64,000 nt of DNA from Argentina anserina (lineage: Eukaryota > Streptophyta > Magnoliopsida > Rosales > Rosaceae): NCBI RefSeq assembly GCF_933775445.1, contig NW_026089473.1:496001-560000 (forward strand), read 5' to 3'. Positions 12,171 to 22,998 of this stretch are shown here, piece after piece. How positions within the stretch are numbered: position 1 is the stretch's first letter; each line of letters begins with the position of its first letter. Both the position numbers and the translations under genes were made by a program. Under the pieces are notes generated by a model. It was not told where the DNA came from and did not search any database. It saw nothing but the letters and a program-made list of their open reading frames with translations.

Positions 12171-12530
12171 TGATAGGAGCACAAAGTGTGACGTTCTTAA
12201 TGTGATTATGCCCTATTCTTACTCTTTGTTACCTCTTATTTAGTATGTTTTAGTTTCTTTTGTAAGAATAAGTGTCTATGTAGAGCTTATATCAATTATG
12301 AGTGAATTGATAATGAAATCGTGCTAAGTGTTAATAATCCTTGTTGAGATATGATTCCTTGTTCGAGTAGGATTCATCCTTTCATATTTCTTTGTTTCTA
12401 ACATACTTATTCTTATTAGGAAATACAAATCCATGTTGGAGAAGGAAAGCAATCCTAGTTCCACAAGGAAAGAGAAGATTTGCACTTAAAAGCCCAATCA
12501 ATGCAAGAATGAAAATGCTGTCAAGATTCG

Positions 12531-13160
12531 TAGTCCAACTTCGACGGGCTCCCCTGGATAGCTCCGATTGCGTTAGAAGACGTACCTTATATGGATAAAA
12601 AGGATTTTGAGTCTAGTTTCTGTAGGATTTGGAATCAAATCAATATCTTATTCCTACAGGGAGATATGACCAAATCATTACTCGGAGGTCCAGTGAACTC
12701 GGCGGAATTATCTTAGCCATTGATTTGCTTTTGATCCAAGGGTTATGAGGGAAACTTGGGACCTTGTTTGTCCTGCATATAGAGCACAAATATGATCAGA
12801 ATCTCCATAAATCCCTGCACGAAAGAATGTCAAAGAAGGCATGCAGCAAATTAAATGAGAAGAGGCAAGAAAGTCAAAGAAGGCATGCAGCAAATTTAAT
12901 GAGGAGAGGTAAGAAAAGTCAAACATGGCTGCAACAATTAAGACTTTTGCTGCCTCCCTAATTCAAAGGAAGAAATTTGTGCAAAAGAAATCAGCATTAA
13001 AGGAGGAAGAAGATATGCAAATAATGCAAAAGATATGCAATCCTTATTGAAATCAGAATTCTGGCACTGCAGATCATCCAACTTTGACGAAGCTCTCCTG
13101 GACAGCTCAAAAGGTTTGAGAAAATCTACCTTATATGGATGAAAAGCCACGGAAGTCTAG
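12531..13160 (+). repeat. Degenerate duplicated module inside the LTR U3
   Basis: A segment near 12537-12620 (CCAACTTCGACGGGCTCCCC, CTGGATAGCTC, CTTATATGGAT, GAGTCTAGTT) returns near 13078-13162 as CCAACTTTGACGAAGCTCTC, CTGGACAGCTC, CTTATATGGAT and AAGTCTAGTTG. The offset is about 540 bases. The two have diverged clearly, so the duplication predates this insertion. Confidence 0.75.
12829..12940 (+). repeat. 44 bp tandem repeat in the LTR, two copies plus a decayed third
   Basis: GTCAAAGAAGGCATGCAGCA begins at 12829 and again at 12873. The two copies differ at only a few bases (AATTAAATGAG against AATTTAATGAG). A third, poorer copy starts GTCAAACATGGCTGCAAC at 12918. Short tandem repeats in U3 are often enhancer-like, but that is not shown here. 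Confidence 0.85.
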
Positions 13161-13317
13161 TTGAATTTGCCAGTTGGAATCATCTCAATATCTATTTTCT
13201 AGAGAAAGTTATGTCCACAACAAGGGACAAAGGTCAGATCTGCCGAATCTTGGAAACCTCAACCAATTTGGTTTCAACTTTGTGGACTTTGTGGCCATCC
13301 TCCCTTGGGTTTCTTCC

Positions 13318-13330
13318 TCTATATATAGCA
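13318..13330 (+). promoter_or_regulatory. TATA box of the LTR promoter
   Basis: TCTATATATAGCA is followed by a pyrimidine/adenine-rich stretch (CCTCAATTCCACAG), a good plant core-promoter layout. Transcription would start roughly 30 bases downstream, near 13350, and run rightward. As this is the 3' LTR, such a transcript would leave the element at 14363 and enter the satellite. Confidence 0.65.
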
Positions 13331-13517
13331 CCTCAATTCCACAGAAAAAGATGATCAACCTTGCTCACAAGACTAGCCAAAGCTCTGCCTTAAACACTAC
13401 TCATCATTCTCAAAGCCATTCAAGGCGAAAACACCATCTTCCCTTCATTCCATTCGATCCAAAGCACTACGCCTCGGATTGCCATTCAAGTTGAAGCCGT
13501 GCTGCCTTGTTTTGATA

Positions 13518-14075
13518 CCGCTAAGGAGATTTATAAAGTGTAACTCGTTACTTCTTCACTTATGTTTTCGGTTTGGATTCGTTGTGTGATTTTGTGTTTA
13601 TGTTTTTGGCTAGTTCCGAATTTGTGGAATACTCTTATGTAGTTTACGATTTTGCAAGATGTTATAAAGTAGTTCTGATTTTGTTTTCTATGATTTCTAT
13701 GTAGATGTCGTGAGTTTATAATTCAATGATTTGATGATTCTCTTTCGTGTGTGTTAACTATATGTGATTCAAGGCGCTAAGTTAGTTTTGCATATAGGAT
13801 TCTTAAGTGTTTTTGTTAACTTGTTAAAGTAAGTGACATGCTTGACTTGTTAGTAATCACTAGGAATTAACCATGATTCGTTGTTATCTAAGATGCGCTA
13901 AGTAATTAGATAAGAGATGAATCAATGAAGTGGTAAGATTGAGAATGACATGTTACCTTGTAATTTCTAAGCGCTAAGATAGGATTATGAGGCCATGTTT
14001 CGAGTTAGGAATGCGTTAAGTAACCTAGTTCGGCATTAGGTTGTTGTTTGTTCACTCAATACTTGTCCGCTAAGG
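13518..14075 (+). repeat. Six dispersed CCGCTAAG/GCGCTAAG motifs in R-U5
   Basis: The octamer and close variants appear at 13518 (CCGCTAAGG), 13773 (GGCGCTAAG), 13894 (TGCGCTAAG), 13971 (GCGCTAAGA), 14011 (ATGCGTTAAG) and 14067 (CCGCTAAGG). Spacing shrinks from about 255 to about 40-120 bases. They may be remnants of an old internal amplification or binding sites; no function is known to me. Confidence 0.6.
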
Positions 14076-16737
14076 CTCGGTGTTTGCATAGGATGAGATT
14101 ATGATTTTGAAGCTACTTGTGACGATTTGTTTGGTGATGTTTATGTGTTGGTTGGTTGATCACATGTATATATTAGTTTAGGTTTTATTTTCTGTTTAAT
14201 CCGAAATATATCTCAAATCTTTTAAACTCTTATGAATTCGTTGTTAAATGTTTGTGATTCTTTACCCTGGTTGGATCCCCGGTTTGTGAACGATACCCTC
14301 TTGCTTTATACTACTAACGATGCTTACAGGGTTAACATTGATCTCGAGTAATCGAATCGATCATGTATCTTTACATCGTTTGCGTATCTTTACTATTCCA
14401 ATTGTGTATCTTTTCATTTCTCGTTTGAGTATCTTTCTGTAAGGCTTCTGATGCGAGTTTCTATTGTATTTGAGAGTTTTGTAAGTGTAGGAGTGTGTTT
14501 CTTTCAAACTGAGTATCTTTACATCGTTTGCGTATCTTTACTATTCCAATTGTGTATCTTTACATCGTTTCCGTATCTTTACTATTCCAATTTTGTATCT
14601 TTACATCGTTTGCGTATCTTTACTATTCCAATTGTGTATCTTTACATCATTTGCGTATCTTTACTATTCCAATTGTGTATCTTTACATCGTTTGCGTATC
14701 TTTACTATTCCAATTGAGTATCTTTTCATTTCTCGTTTGAGTATCTTTCTGTAAGGCTTCTGATGCGAGTTTCTATTGAATTTGAGAGTTTTGCAAGTGT
14801 GGGAGTGTGTTTCTTTCAAACTTAGTATCTTTACATCGTTTGCGTATGTTTACTATTCCAATTGTGTATCTTTACATCGTTTGCGTATATTTACTATTCC
14901 AATTGAGTATCTTTTCATTTCTCGTTTGAGTATCTTTCTGTAAGGCTTTCTGATGCGAGTTTCTATTGAATTTGAGAGTTTTGCTAGTGTGGGAGTGTGT
15001 TTCTTTCAAACTGAGTACCTTTACATCGTTTGCGTATGTTTACTATTCCAATTTTGTATCTTTACATCGTTTGCGTATCTTTACTATTCCAATTGTGTAT
15101 CTTTTCATTTCTTGTTTGAGTATCTTTCTGTAAGGCTTTCTGATGCGAGTTTCTATTGAATTTGAGAGTTTTGCAAGTGTGGGAGTGTGTTTCTTTCAAA
15201 CTGAGTATCTTTACATCGTTTGCGTATCTTTACTATTCCAATTGTGTATCTTTACATCGTTTGCGTATCTTTACTATTCCAATTGTGTATCTTTACATCG
15301 TTTGCGTATCTTTACTATTCCAATTGTGTATCTTTTCATTTCTCGTTTGAGTATCTTTATGTAAGGCTTCTGATGCGAGTTTCTATTGTATTTGAGTGTT
15401 TTGCAAGTGTGGGAGTGTGTTTCTTTCAAACTTAGTATCTTTACATCGTTTGCGTATCTTTACTATTCCAATTGTGTATCTTTACATCATTTGCGTATCT
15501 TTACAATTCCAATTGAGTATCTTTTCATTTCTCGTTTGAGTATCTTTCTGTAAGGCTTTCTGATGCGAGTTTCTATTGAATTTGAGAGTTTTGCAAGTGT
15601 GGGAGTGTGTTTCTTTCAAACTGAGTATCTTTACATCGTTTGCGTATGTTTACTATTCCAATTGTGTATCTTTACATCGTTTGCGTATCTTTACTATTCC
15701 AATTGTGTATCTTTTCATTTCTCGTTTGAGTATCTTTCTGTAAGGCTTCTGATGCGAGTTTCTATTGTATTTGAGAGTTTTGCAAGTGTGGGAGTGTGTT
15801 TCTTTCAAACTGAGTATCTTTACATCGTTTGCGTATGTTTACTATTCCAATTGTGTATCTTTTCATTTCTCGTTTGAGTATCTTTCTGTAAGGCTTCTGA
15901 TGCGAGTTTCTATTGTATTTGAGAGTTTTGCAAGTGAGGGAGTGTGTTTCTTTCAAACTGAGTATCTTTACATCGTTTGCGTATGTTTACTATTCCAATT
16001 GTGTATCTTTACATCGTTTGCGTATCTTTACTAGTCCAATTGTGTATCTTTTCATTTCTCGTTTGAGTATCTTTCTGTAAGGCTTCTGATGCGAGTTTCT
16101 ATTGAATTTGAGAGTTTTGCAAGTGTGGGAGTGTGTTTCTTTCAAACTGAGTATCTTTACATCGTTTGCGTATCTTTACTATTCCAATTGTGTATCTTTA
16201 CATCGTTTGCGTATCTTTACTATTCCAATTGTGTATCTTTTCATTTCTCGTTTGAGTATCTTTCTTTAAGGCTTCTGATGCGAGTTTCTATTGTATTTGA
16301 GAGTTTTGTAAGTGTAGGAGTGTGTTTCTTTCAAACTGAGTATCTTTACATCGTTTGCGTATCTTTACTATTCCAATTGTGTATCTTTACATCGTTTCCG
16401 TATCTTTACTATTCCAATTGTGTATCTTTACATCGTTTGCGTATCTTTACTATTCCAATTGTGTATCTTTACATCGTTTGCGTATCTTTACTATTCCAAT
16501 TGAGTATCTTTTCATTTCTCGTTTGAGTATCTTTCTGTAAGGCTTCTGATGCGAGTTTCTATTGTATTTGAGAGTTTTGCAAGTGTGGGAGTGTGTTTCT
16601 TTCAAACTGAGTATCTTTACATCGTTTGCGTATCTTTACTATTCCAATTGTGTATCTTTACATCGTTTGCGTATCTTTACTATTCCAATTGTGTATCTTT
16701 TCATTTGTCGTTTGAGTATCTTTCTGTAAGGCTTCTG

Positions 16738-19700
16738 ATGCGAGTTTCTATTGTATTTGAGAGTTTTGCAAGTGTGGGAGTGTGTTTCTTTCAAACTGAG
16801 TATCTTTACATCGTTTGCGTATGGTTACTATTCCAATTGTGTATCTTTACATCGTTTGCGTATCTTTACTAGTCCAATTGTGTATCTTTTCATTTCTCGT
16901 TTGAGTATCTTTCTGTAAGGCTTCTGATGCGAGTTTCTATTGAATTTGAGAGTTTTGCAAGTGTGGGAGTGTGTTTCTTTCAAACTGAGTATCTTTACAT
17001 CGTTTGCGTATCTTTACTATTCCAATTGTGTATCTTTACATCGTTTGCGTATCTTTACTATTCCAATTGAGTATCTTTTCATTTCTCGTTTGAGTATCTT
17101 TCTGTAAGGCTTTCTGATGCGAGTTTCTATTGAATTTGAGAGTTTTGCAAGTGTGGGAGTGTGTTTCTTTCAAACTGAGTATCTTTACATCGTTTGCGTA
17201 TCTTTACTATTCCAATTGTGTATCTTTACATCGTTTGCGTATCTTTACTATTCCAATTGTGTATCTTTACATCGTTTGCGTATCTTTACTATTCCAATTG
17301 TGTATCTTTTCATTTCTCGTTTGAGTATCTTTATGTAAGGCTTCTGATGCGAGTTTCTATTGTATTTGAGTGTTTTGCAAGTGTGGGAGTGTGTTTCTTT
17401 CAAACTTAGTATCTTTACATCGTTTGCGTATGTTTACTATTCCAATTGTGTATCTTTACATCGTTTGCGTATCTTTACTAGTCCAATTGTGTATCTTTTC
17501 ATTTCTCGTTTGAGTATCTTTCTGTAAGGCTTCTGATGCGAGTTTCTATTGAATTTGAGAGTTTTGCAAGTGTGGGAGTGTGTTTCTTTCAAACTGAGTA
17601 TCTTTACATCGTTTGCGTATCTTTACTATTCCAATTGTGTATCTTTACATCGTTTGCGTATCGTTACTATTCCAATTGTGCATCTTTTCATTTCTCGTTT
17701 GAGTATCTTTCTGTAAGGCTTCTGATGCGAGTTTCTATTGTATTTGAGAGTTTTGCAAGTGTGGGAGTGTGTTTCTTTCAAACTGAGTATCTTTACATCG
17801 TTTGCGTATCTTTACTATTCCAATTGTGTATCTTTACATCGTTTGCGTATCGTTACTATTCCAATTGTGCATCTTTTCATTTCTCGTTTGAGTATCTTTC
17901 TGTAAGGCTTCTGATGCGAGTTTCTATTGTATTTGAGAGTTTTGCAAGTGTGGGAGTGTGTTTCTTTCAAACTGAGTATCTTTACATCGTTTGCGTATCT
18001 TTACTATTCCAATTGTGTATCTTTACATCGTTTGCGTATCTTTACTATTCCAATTGAGTATCTTTTCATTTCTCGTTTGAGTATCTTTCTGTAAGGCTTT
18101 CTGATGCGAGTTTCTATTGAATTTGAGAGTTTTGCAAGTGTGGGAGTGTGTTTCTTTCAAACTGAGTACCTTTACATCGTTTGCGTATGTTTACTATTCC
18201 AATTTTGTATCTTTACATCGTTTTCGTATGTTTACTATTCCAATTGTGTATCTTTACATCGTTTGCGTATCTTTACTATTCCAATTGTGTATCTTTTCAT
18301 TTCTCGTTTGAGTATCTTTCTGTAAGGCTTCTGATGCGAGTTTCTATTGTATTTGAGAGTTTTGCAAGTGTGGGAGTGTGTTTCTTTCAAACTGAGTATC
18401 TTTACATCGTTTGCGTATGGTTACTATTCCAATTGTGTATCTTTACATCGTTTGCGTATCTTTACTAGTCCAATTGTGTATCTTTTCATTTCTCGTTTGA
18501 GTATCTTTCTGTAAGGCTTCTGATGCGAGTTTCTATTGAATTTGAGAGTTTTGCAAGTGTGGGAGTGTGTTTCTTTCAAACTGAGTATCTTTACATCGTT
18601 TGCGTATCTTTACTATTCCAATTGTGTATCTTTACATCGTTTGCGTATCTTTACTATTCCAATTGAGTATCTTTTCATTTCTCGTTTGAGTATCTTTCTG
18701 TAAGGCTTTCTGATGCGAGTTTCTATTGAATTTGAGAGTTTTGCAAGTGTGGGAGTGTGTTTCTTTCAAACTGAGTATCTTTACATCGTTTGCGTATCTT
18801 TACTATTCCAATTGTGTATCTTTACATCGTTTGCGTATCTTTACTATTCCAATTGTGTATCTTTACATCGTTTGCGTATCTTTACTATTCCAATTGTGTA
18901 TCTTTTCATTTCTCGTTTGAGTATCTTTATGTAAGGCTTCTGATGCGAGTTTCTATTGTATTTGAGTGTTTTGCAAGTGTGGGAGTGTGTTTCTTTCAAA
19001 CTTAGTATCTTTACATCGTTTGCGTATGTTTACTATTCCAATTGTGTATCTTTACATCGTTTGCGTATCTTTACTAGTCCAATTGTGTATCTTTTCATTT
19101 CTCGTTTGAGTATCTTTCTGTAAGGCTTCTGATGCGAGTTTCTATTGAATTTGAGAGTTTTGCAAGTGTGGGAGTGTGTTTCTTTCAAACTGAGTATCTT
19201 TACATCGTTTGCGTATCTTTACTATTCCAATTGTGTATCTTTACATCGTTTGCGTATCGTTACTATTCCAATTGTGCATCTTTTCATTTCTCGTTTGAGT
19301 ATCTTTCTGTAAGGCTTCTGATGCGAGTTTCTATTGTATTTGAGAGTTTTGCAAGTGTGGGAGTGTGTTTCTTTCAAACTGAGTATCTTTACATCGTTTG
19401 CGTATCTTTACTATTCCAATTGTGTATCTTTACATCGTTTGCGTATCTTTACTATTCCAATTGAGTATCTTTTCATTTCTCGTTTGAGTATCTTTCTGTA
19501 AGGCTTTCTGATGCGAGTTTCTATTGAATTTGAGAGTTTTGCAAGTGTGGGAGTGTGTTTCTTTCAAACTGAGTACCTTTACATCGTTTGCGTATGTTTA
19601 CTATTCCAATTTTGTATCTTTACATCGTTTTCGTATGTTTACTATTCCAATTGTGTATCTTTACATCGTTTGCGTATCTTTACTATTCCAATTGTGTATC

Positions 19701-19740
19701 TTTTCATTTCTCGTTTGAGTATCTTTCTGTAAGGCTTCTG
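16738..19740 (+). repeat. Two-copy higher-order block, 1596 and 1407 bp
   Basis: The first copy is 16738-18333 and the second 18334-19740. Both open with a monomer carrying the rare GTATGGTTAC (16812 and 18408 region). Both also contain a TTTATGTAAGG tail, TTTGAGTGTTTTG in the following head, and TCGTTTTCGTATG. The second copy is exactly 189 bases shorter. The first has a doubled monomer with GTATCGTTAC...GTGCATC (17536-18100), which appears once in the second. Confidence 0.87.
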
Positions 19741-20726
19741 ATGCGAGTTTCTATTGTATTTGAGAGTTTTGCAAGTGTGGGAGTGTGTTTCTTTCAAACT
19801 GAGTACCTTTACATCGTTTGCGTATGTTTACTATTCCAATTTTGTATCTTTACATCGTTTGCGTATGTTTACTATTCCAATTGTGTATCTTTACATCGTT
19901 TGCGTATCTTTACTATTCCAATTGTGTATCTTTTCATTTCTCGTTTGAGTATCTTTCTGTAAGGCTTCTGATGCGAGTTTCTATTGTATTTGAGAGTTTT
20001 GCAAGTGTGGGAGTGTGTTTCTTTCAAACTGAGTATCTTTACATCGTTTGCGTATGTTTACTATTCCAATTGTGTATCTTTACATCGTTTGCGTATCTTT
20101 ACTATTCCAATTGAGTATCTTTTCATTTCTCGTTTGAGTATCTTTCTGTAAGGCTTTCTGATGCGAGTTTCTATTGAATTTGAGAGTTTTGCAAGTGTGG
20201 GAGTGTGTCTTTCAAACTGAGTACCTTTACATCGTTTGCGTATGTTTACTATTCCAATTTTGTATCTTTACATCGTTTGCGTATGTTTACTATTCCAATT
20301 GTGTATCTTTACATCGTTTGCGTATCTTTACTATTCCAATTGTGTATCTTTTCATTTCTCGTTTGAGTATCTTTCTGTAAGGCTTCTGATGCGAGTTTCT
20401 ATTGTATTTGAGAGTTTTGCAAGTGTGGGAGTGTGTTTCTTTCAAACTGAGTATCTTTACATCGTTTGCGTATGTTTACTATTCCAATTGTGTATCTTTT
20501 CATATCTCGTTTGAGTATCTTTCTGTAAGGCTTCTGATGCGAGTTTCTATTGAATTTGAGAGTTTTGCAAGTGTGGGAGTGTGTTTCTTTCAAACTTAGT
20601 ATCTTTACATCGTTTGCGTATGTTTACTATTCCAATTGTGTATCTTTACATCGTTTGCGTATCTTTACTATTCCAATTGAGTATCTTTTCATTTCTCGTT
20701 TGAGTATCTTTCTGTAAGGCTTTCTG

Positions 20727-22619
20727 ATGCGAGTTTCTATTGAATTTGAGAGTTTTGCAAGTGTGGGAGTGTGTTTCTTTCAAACTGAGTACCTTTACAT
20801 CGTTTGCGTATGTTTACTATTCCAATTTTGTATCTTTACATCGTTTGCGTATCTTTACTATTCCAATTGTGTATCTTTTCATTTCTTGTTTGAGTATCTT
20901 TCTGTAAGGCTTTCTGATGCGAGTTTCTATTGAATTTGAGAGTTTTGCAAGTGTGGGAGTGTGTTTCTTTCAAACTGAGTATCTTTACATCGTTTGCGTA
21001 TCTTTACTATTCCAATTGTGTATCTTTACATCGTTTGCGTATCTTTACTATTCCAATTGTGTATCTTTACATCGTTTGCGTATCTTTACTATTCCAATTG
21101 TGTATCTTTTCATTTCTCGTTTGAGTATCTTTATGTAAGGCTTCTGATGCGAGTTTCTATTGTATTTGAGAGTTTTGCAAGTGTGGGAGTGTGTTTCTTT
21201 CAAACTGAGTATCTTTACATCGTTTGCGTATGTTTACTATTCCAATTGTGTATCTTTTCATTTCTCGTTTGAGTATCTTTCTGTAAGGCTTCTGATGCGA
21301 GTTTCTATTGAATTTGAGAGTTTTGCAAGTGTGGGAGTGTGTTTCTTTCAAACTTAGTATCTTTACATCGTTTGCGTATGTTTACTATTCCAATTGTGTA
21401 TCTTTACATCGTTTGCGTATCTTTACTATTCCAATTGTATATCTTTTCATTTCTCGTTTGAGTATCTTTCTGTAAGGCTTCTGATGCGAGTTTCTATTGT
21501 ATTTGAGAGTTTTGCAAGTGTGGGAGTGTGTTTCTTTCAAACTGAGTATCTTTACATCGTTTGCGTATGTTTACTATTCCAATTGTGTATCTTTACATCG
21601 TTTGCGTATCTTTACTAGTCCAATTGTGTATCTTTTCATTTCTCGTTTGAGTATCTTTCTGTAAGGCTTTCTGATGCGAGTTTCTATTGAATTTGAGAGT
21701 TTTGCAAGTGTGGGAGTGTGTTTCTTTCAAACTGAGTACCTTTACATCGTTTGCGTATGTTTACTATTCCAATTTTGTATCTTTACATCGTTTGCGTATC
21801 TTTACTATTCCAATTGTGTATCTTTTCATTTCTTGTTTGAGTATCTTTCTGTAAGGCTTTCTGATGCGAGTTTCTATTGAATTTGAGAGTTTTGCAAGTG
21901 TGGGAGTGTGTTTCTTTCAAACTGAGTATCTTTACATCGTTTGCGTATCTTTACTATTCCAATTGTGTATCTTTACATCATTTGCGTATCTTTACTATTC
22001 CAATTGTGTATCTTTACATCGTTTGCGTATCTTTACTATTCCAATTGTGTATCTTTTCATTTCTCGTTTGAGTATCTTTATGTAAGGCTTCTGATGCGAG
22101 TTTCTATTGTATTTGAGAGTTTTGCAAGTGTGGGAGTGTGTTTCTTTCAAACTGAGTATCTTTACATCGTTTGCGTATGTTTACTATTCCAATTGTGTAT
22201 CTTTTCATTTCTCGTTTGAGTATCTTTCTGTAAGGCTTCTGATGCGAGTTTCTATTGAATTTGAGAGTTTTGCAAGTGTGGGAGTGTGTTTCTTTCAAAC
22301 TTAGTATCTTTACATCGTTTGCGTATGTTTACTATTCCAATTGTGTATCTTTACATCGTTTGCGTATCTTTACTATTCCAATTGTGTATCTTTTCATTTC
22401 TCGTTTGAGTATCTTTCTGTAAGGCTTCTGATGCGAGTTTCTATTGTATTTGAGAGTTTTGCAAGTGTGGGAGTGTGTTTCTTTCAAACTGAGTATCTTT
22501 ACATCGTTTGCGTATGTTTACTATTCCAATTGTGTATCTTTACATCGTTTGCGTATCTTTACTAGTCCAATTGTGTATCTTTTCATTTCTCGTTTGAGTA
22601 TCTTTCTGTAAGGCTTCTG
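20727..22619 (+). repeat. Two-copy higher-order block, period 947 bp
   Basis: Monomers starting at 20727, 20917 and 21147 recur at 21674, 21864 and 22094. Both copies carry GAGTACCTTT, TTTCTTGTTTGAG, TTTATGTAAGG and CAAACTTAGTATC in the same order. The second copy has CATCATTTGCG where the first has CATCGTTTGCG (about 21977 against 21030), a CpG-to-CpA difference. Confidence 0.85.
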
Positions 22620-22998
22620 ATGCGAGTTTCTATTGAATTTGAGAGTTTTGCAAGTGTGGGAGTGTGTTTCTTTCAAACTGAGTATCTTTACATCGTTTGC
22701 GTATCTTTACTATTCCAATTGTGTATCTTTACATCGTTTGCGTATCGTTACTATTCCAATTGTGTATCTTTTCATTTCTCGTTTGAGTATCTTTCTGTAA
22801 GGCTTCTGATGCGAGTTTCTATTGTATTTGAGAGTTTTGCAAGTGTGGGAGTGTGTTTCTTTCAAACTGAATATCTTTACATCGTTTGCGTATATTTACT
22901 ATTCCAATTGTGTATCTTAACATCGTTTGCGTATCTTTACAATTCCAATTGTGTATCTTTTCATTTCTTGTTTGAGTATCTTTCTGTAAGGCTTTCTG

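Larger units (their letters stand above)
9957..14363 (+). mobile_element. 5'-truncated LTR retrotransposon, probably Ty3/gypsy Ogre/Tat/Athila group
   Basis: This is the only non-satellite stretch. It consists of a 2.2 kb internal 3' region followed by a 2193 bp LTR ending TGAT...ATCA. Features that point to the Ogre/Tat/Athila group are the GAGGACAATGCATGATTCGA segment leading into a G-rich tract, repeated TTCAAGTGTGGGG motifs, an A/G-rich stretch and an unusually long 3' non-coding region. This rests on my recollection of such elements, not on a search. There is no 5' LTR, primer-binding site, gag, protease, reverse transcriptase or integrase, so the copy is dead. The left edge falls after GCGTAT in a first subrepeat and the right edge resumes at TGTATCTTTACATCG. 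About 17 satellite bases are missing relative to phase and no target-site duplication is seen, as expected if the 5' part was deleted together with flanking satellite. Confidence 0.82.
12171..14363 (+). repeat. 3' long terminal repeat (2193 bp)
   Basis: The repeat begins TGATAGGAGCACAAAG and ends GAATCGATCA, so it has TG...CA ends and perfect 4-base terminal inverted repeats (TGAT/ATCA). The left boundary is set by the polypurine tract and the right by the abrupt return of satellite at 14364. It contains a TATA box at 13318-13330, which separates a U3 of about 1.15 kb from R and U5. Small frames inside (for example 12392-12598 and 13174-13494) have no recognisable domain and are not called. 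With only one LTR present, insertion age cannot be estimated from LTR divergence. Confidence 0.82.

Noticed and set aside
12392..13494. Small frames on both strands within the LTR
   Set aside because: They lie in U3 and around the TATA box, overlap one another, and show no recognisable domain.
14364..14368. Possible 5 bp target-site duplication TGTAT after the LTR
   Set aside because: The left junction reads GCGTAT before unrelated sequence, but the 5' end of the element is missing. TGTAT also occurs in every subrepeat, so a match would carry no weight.
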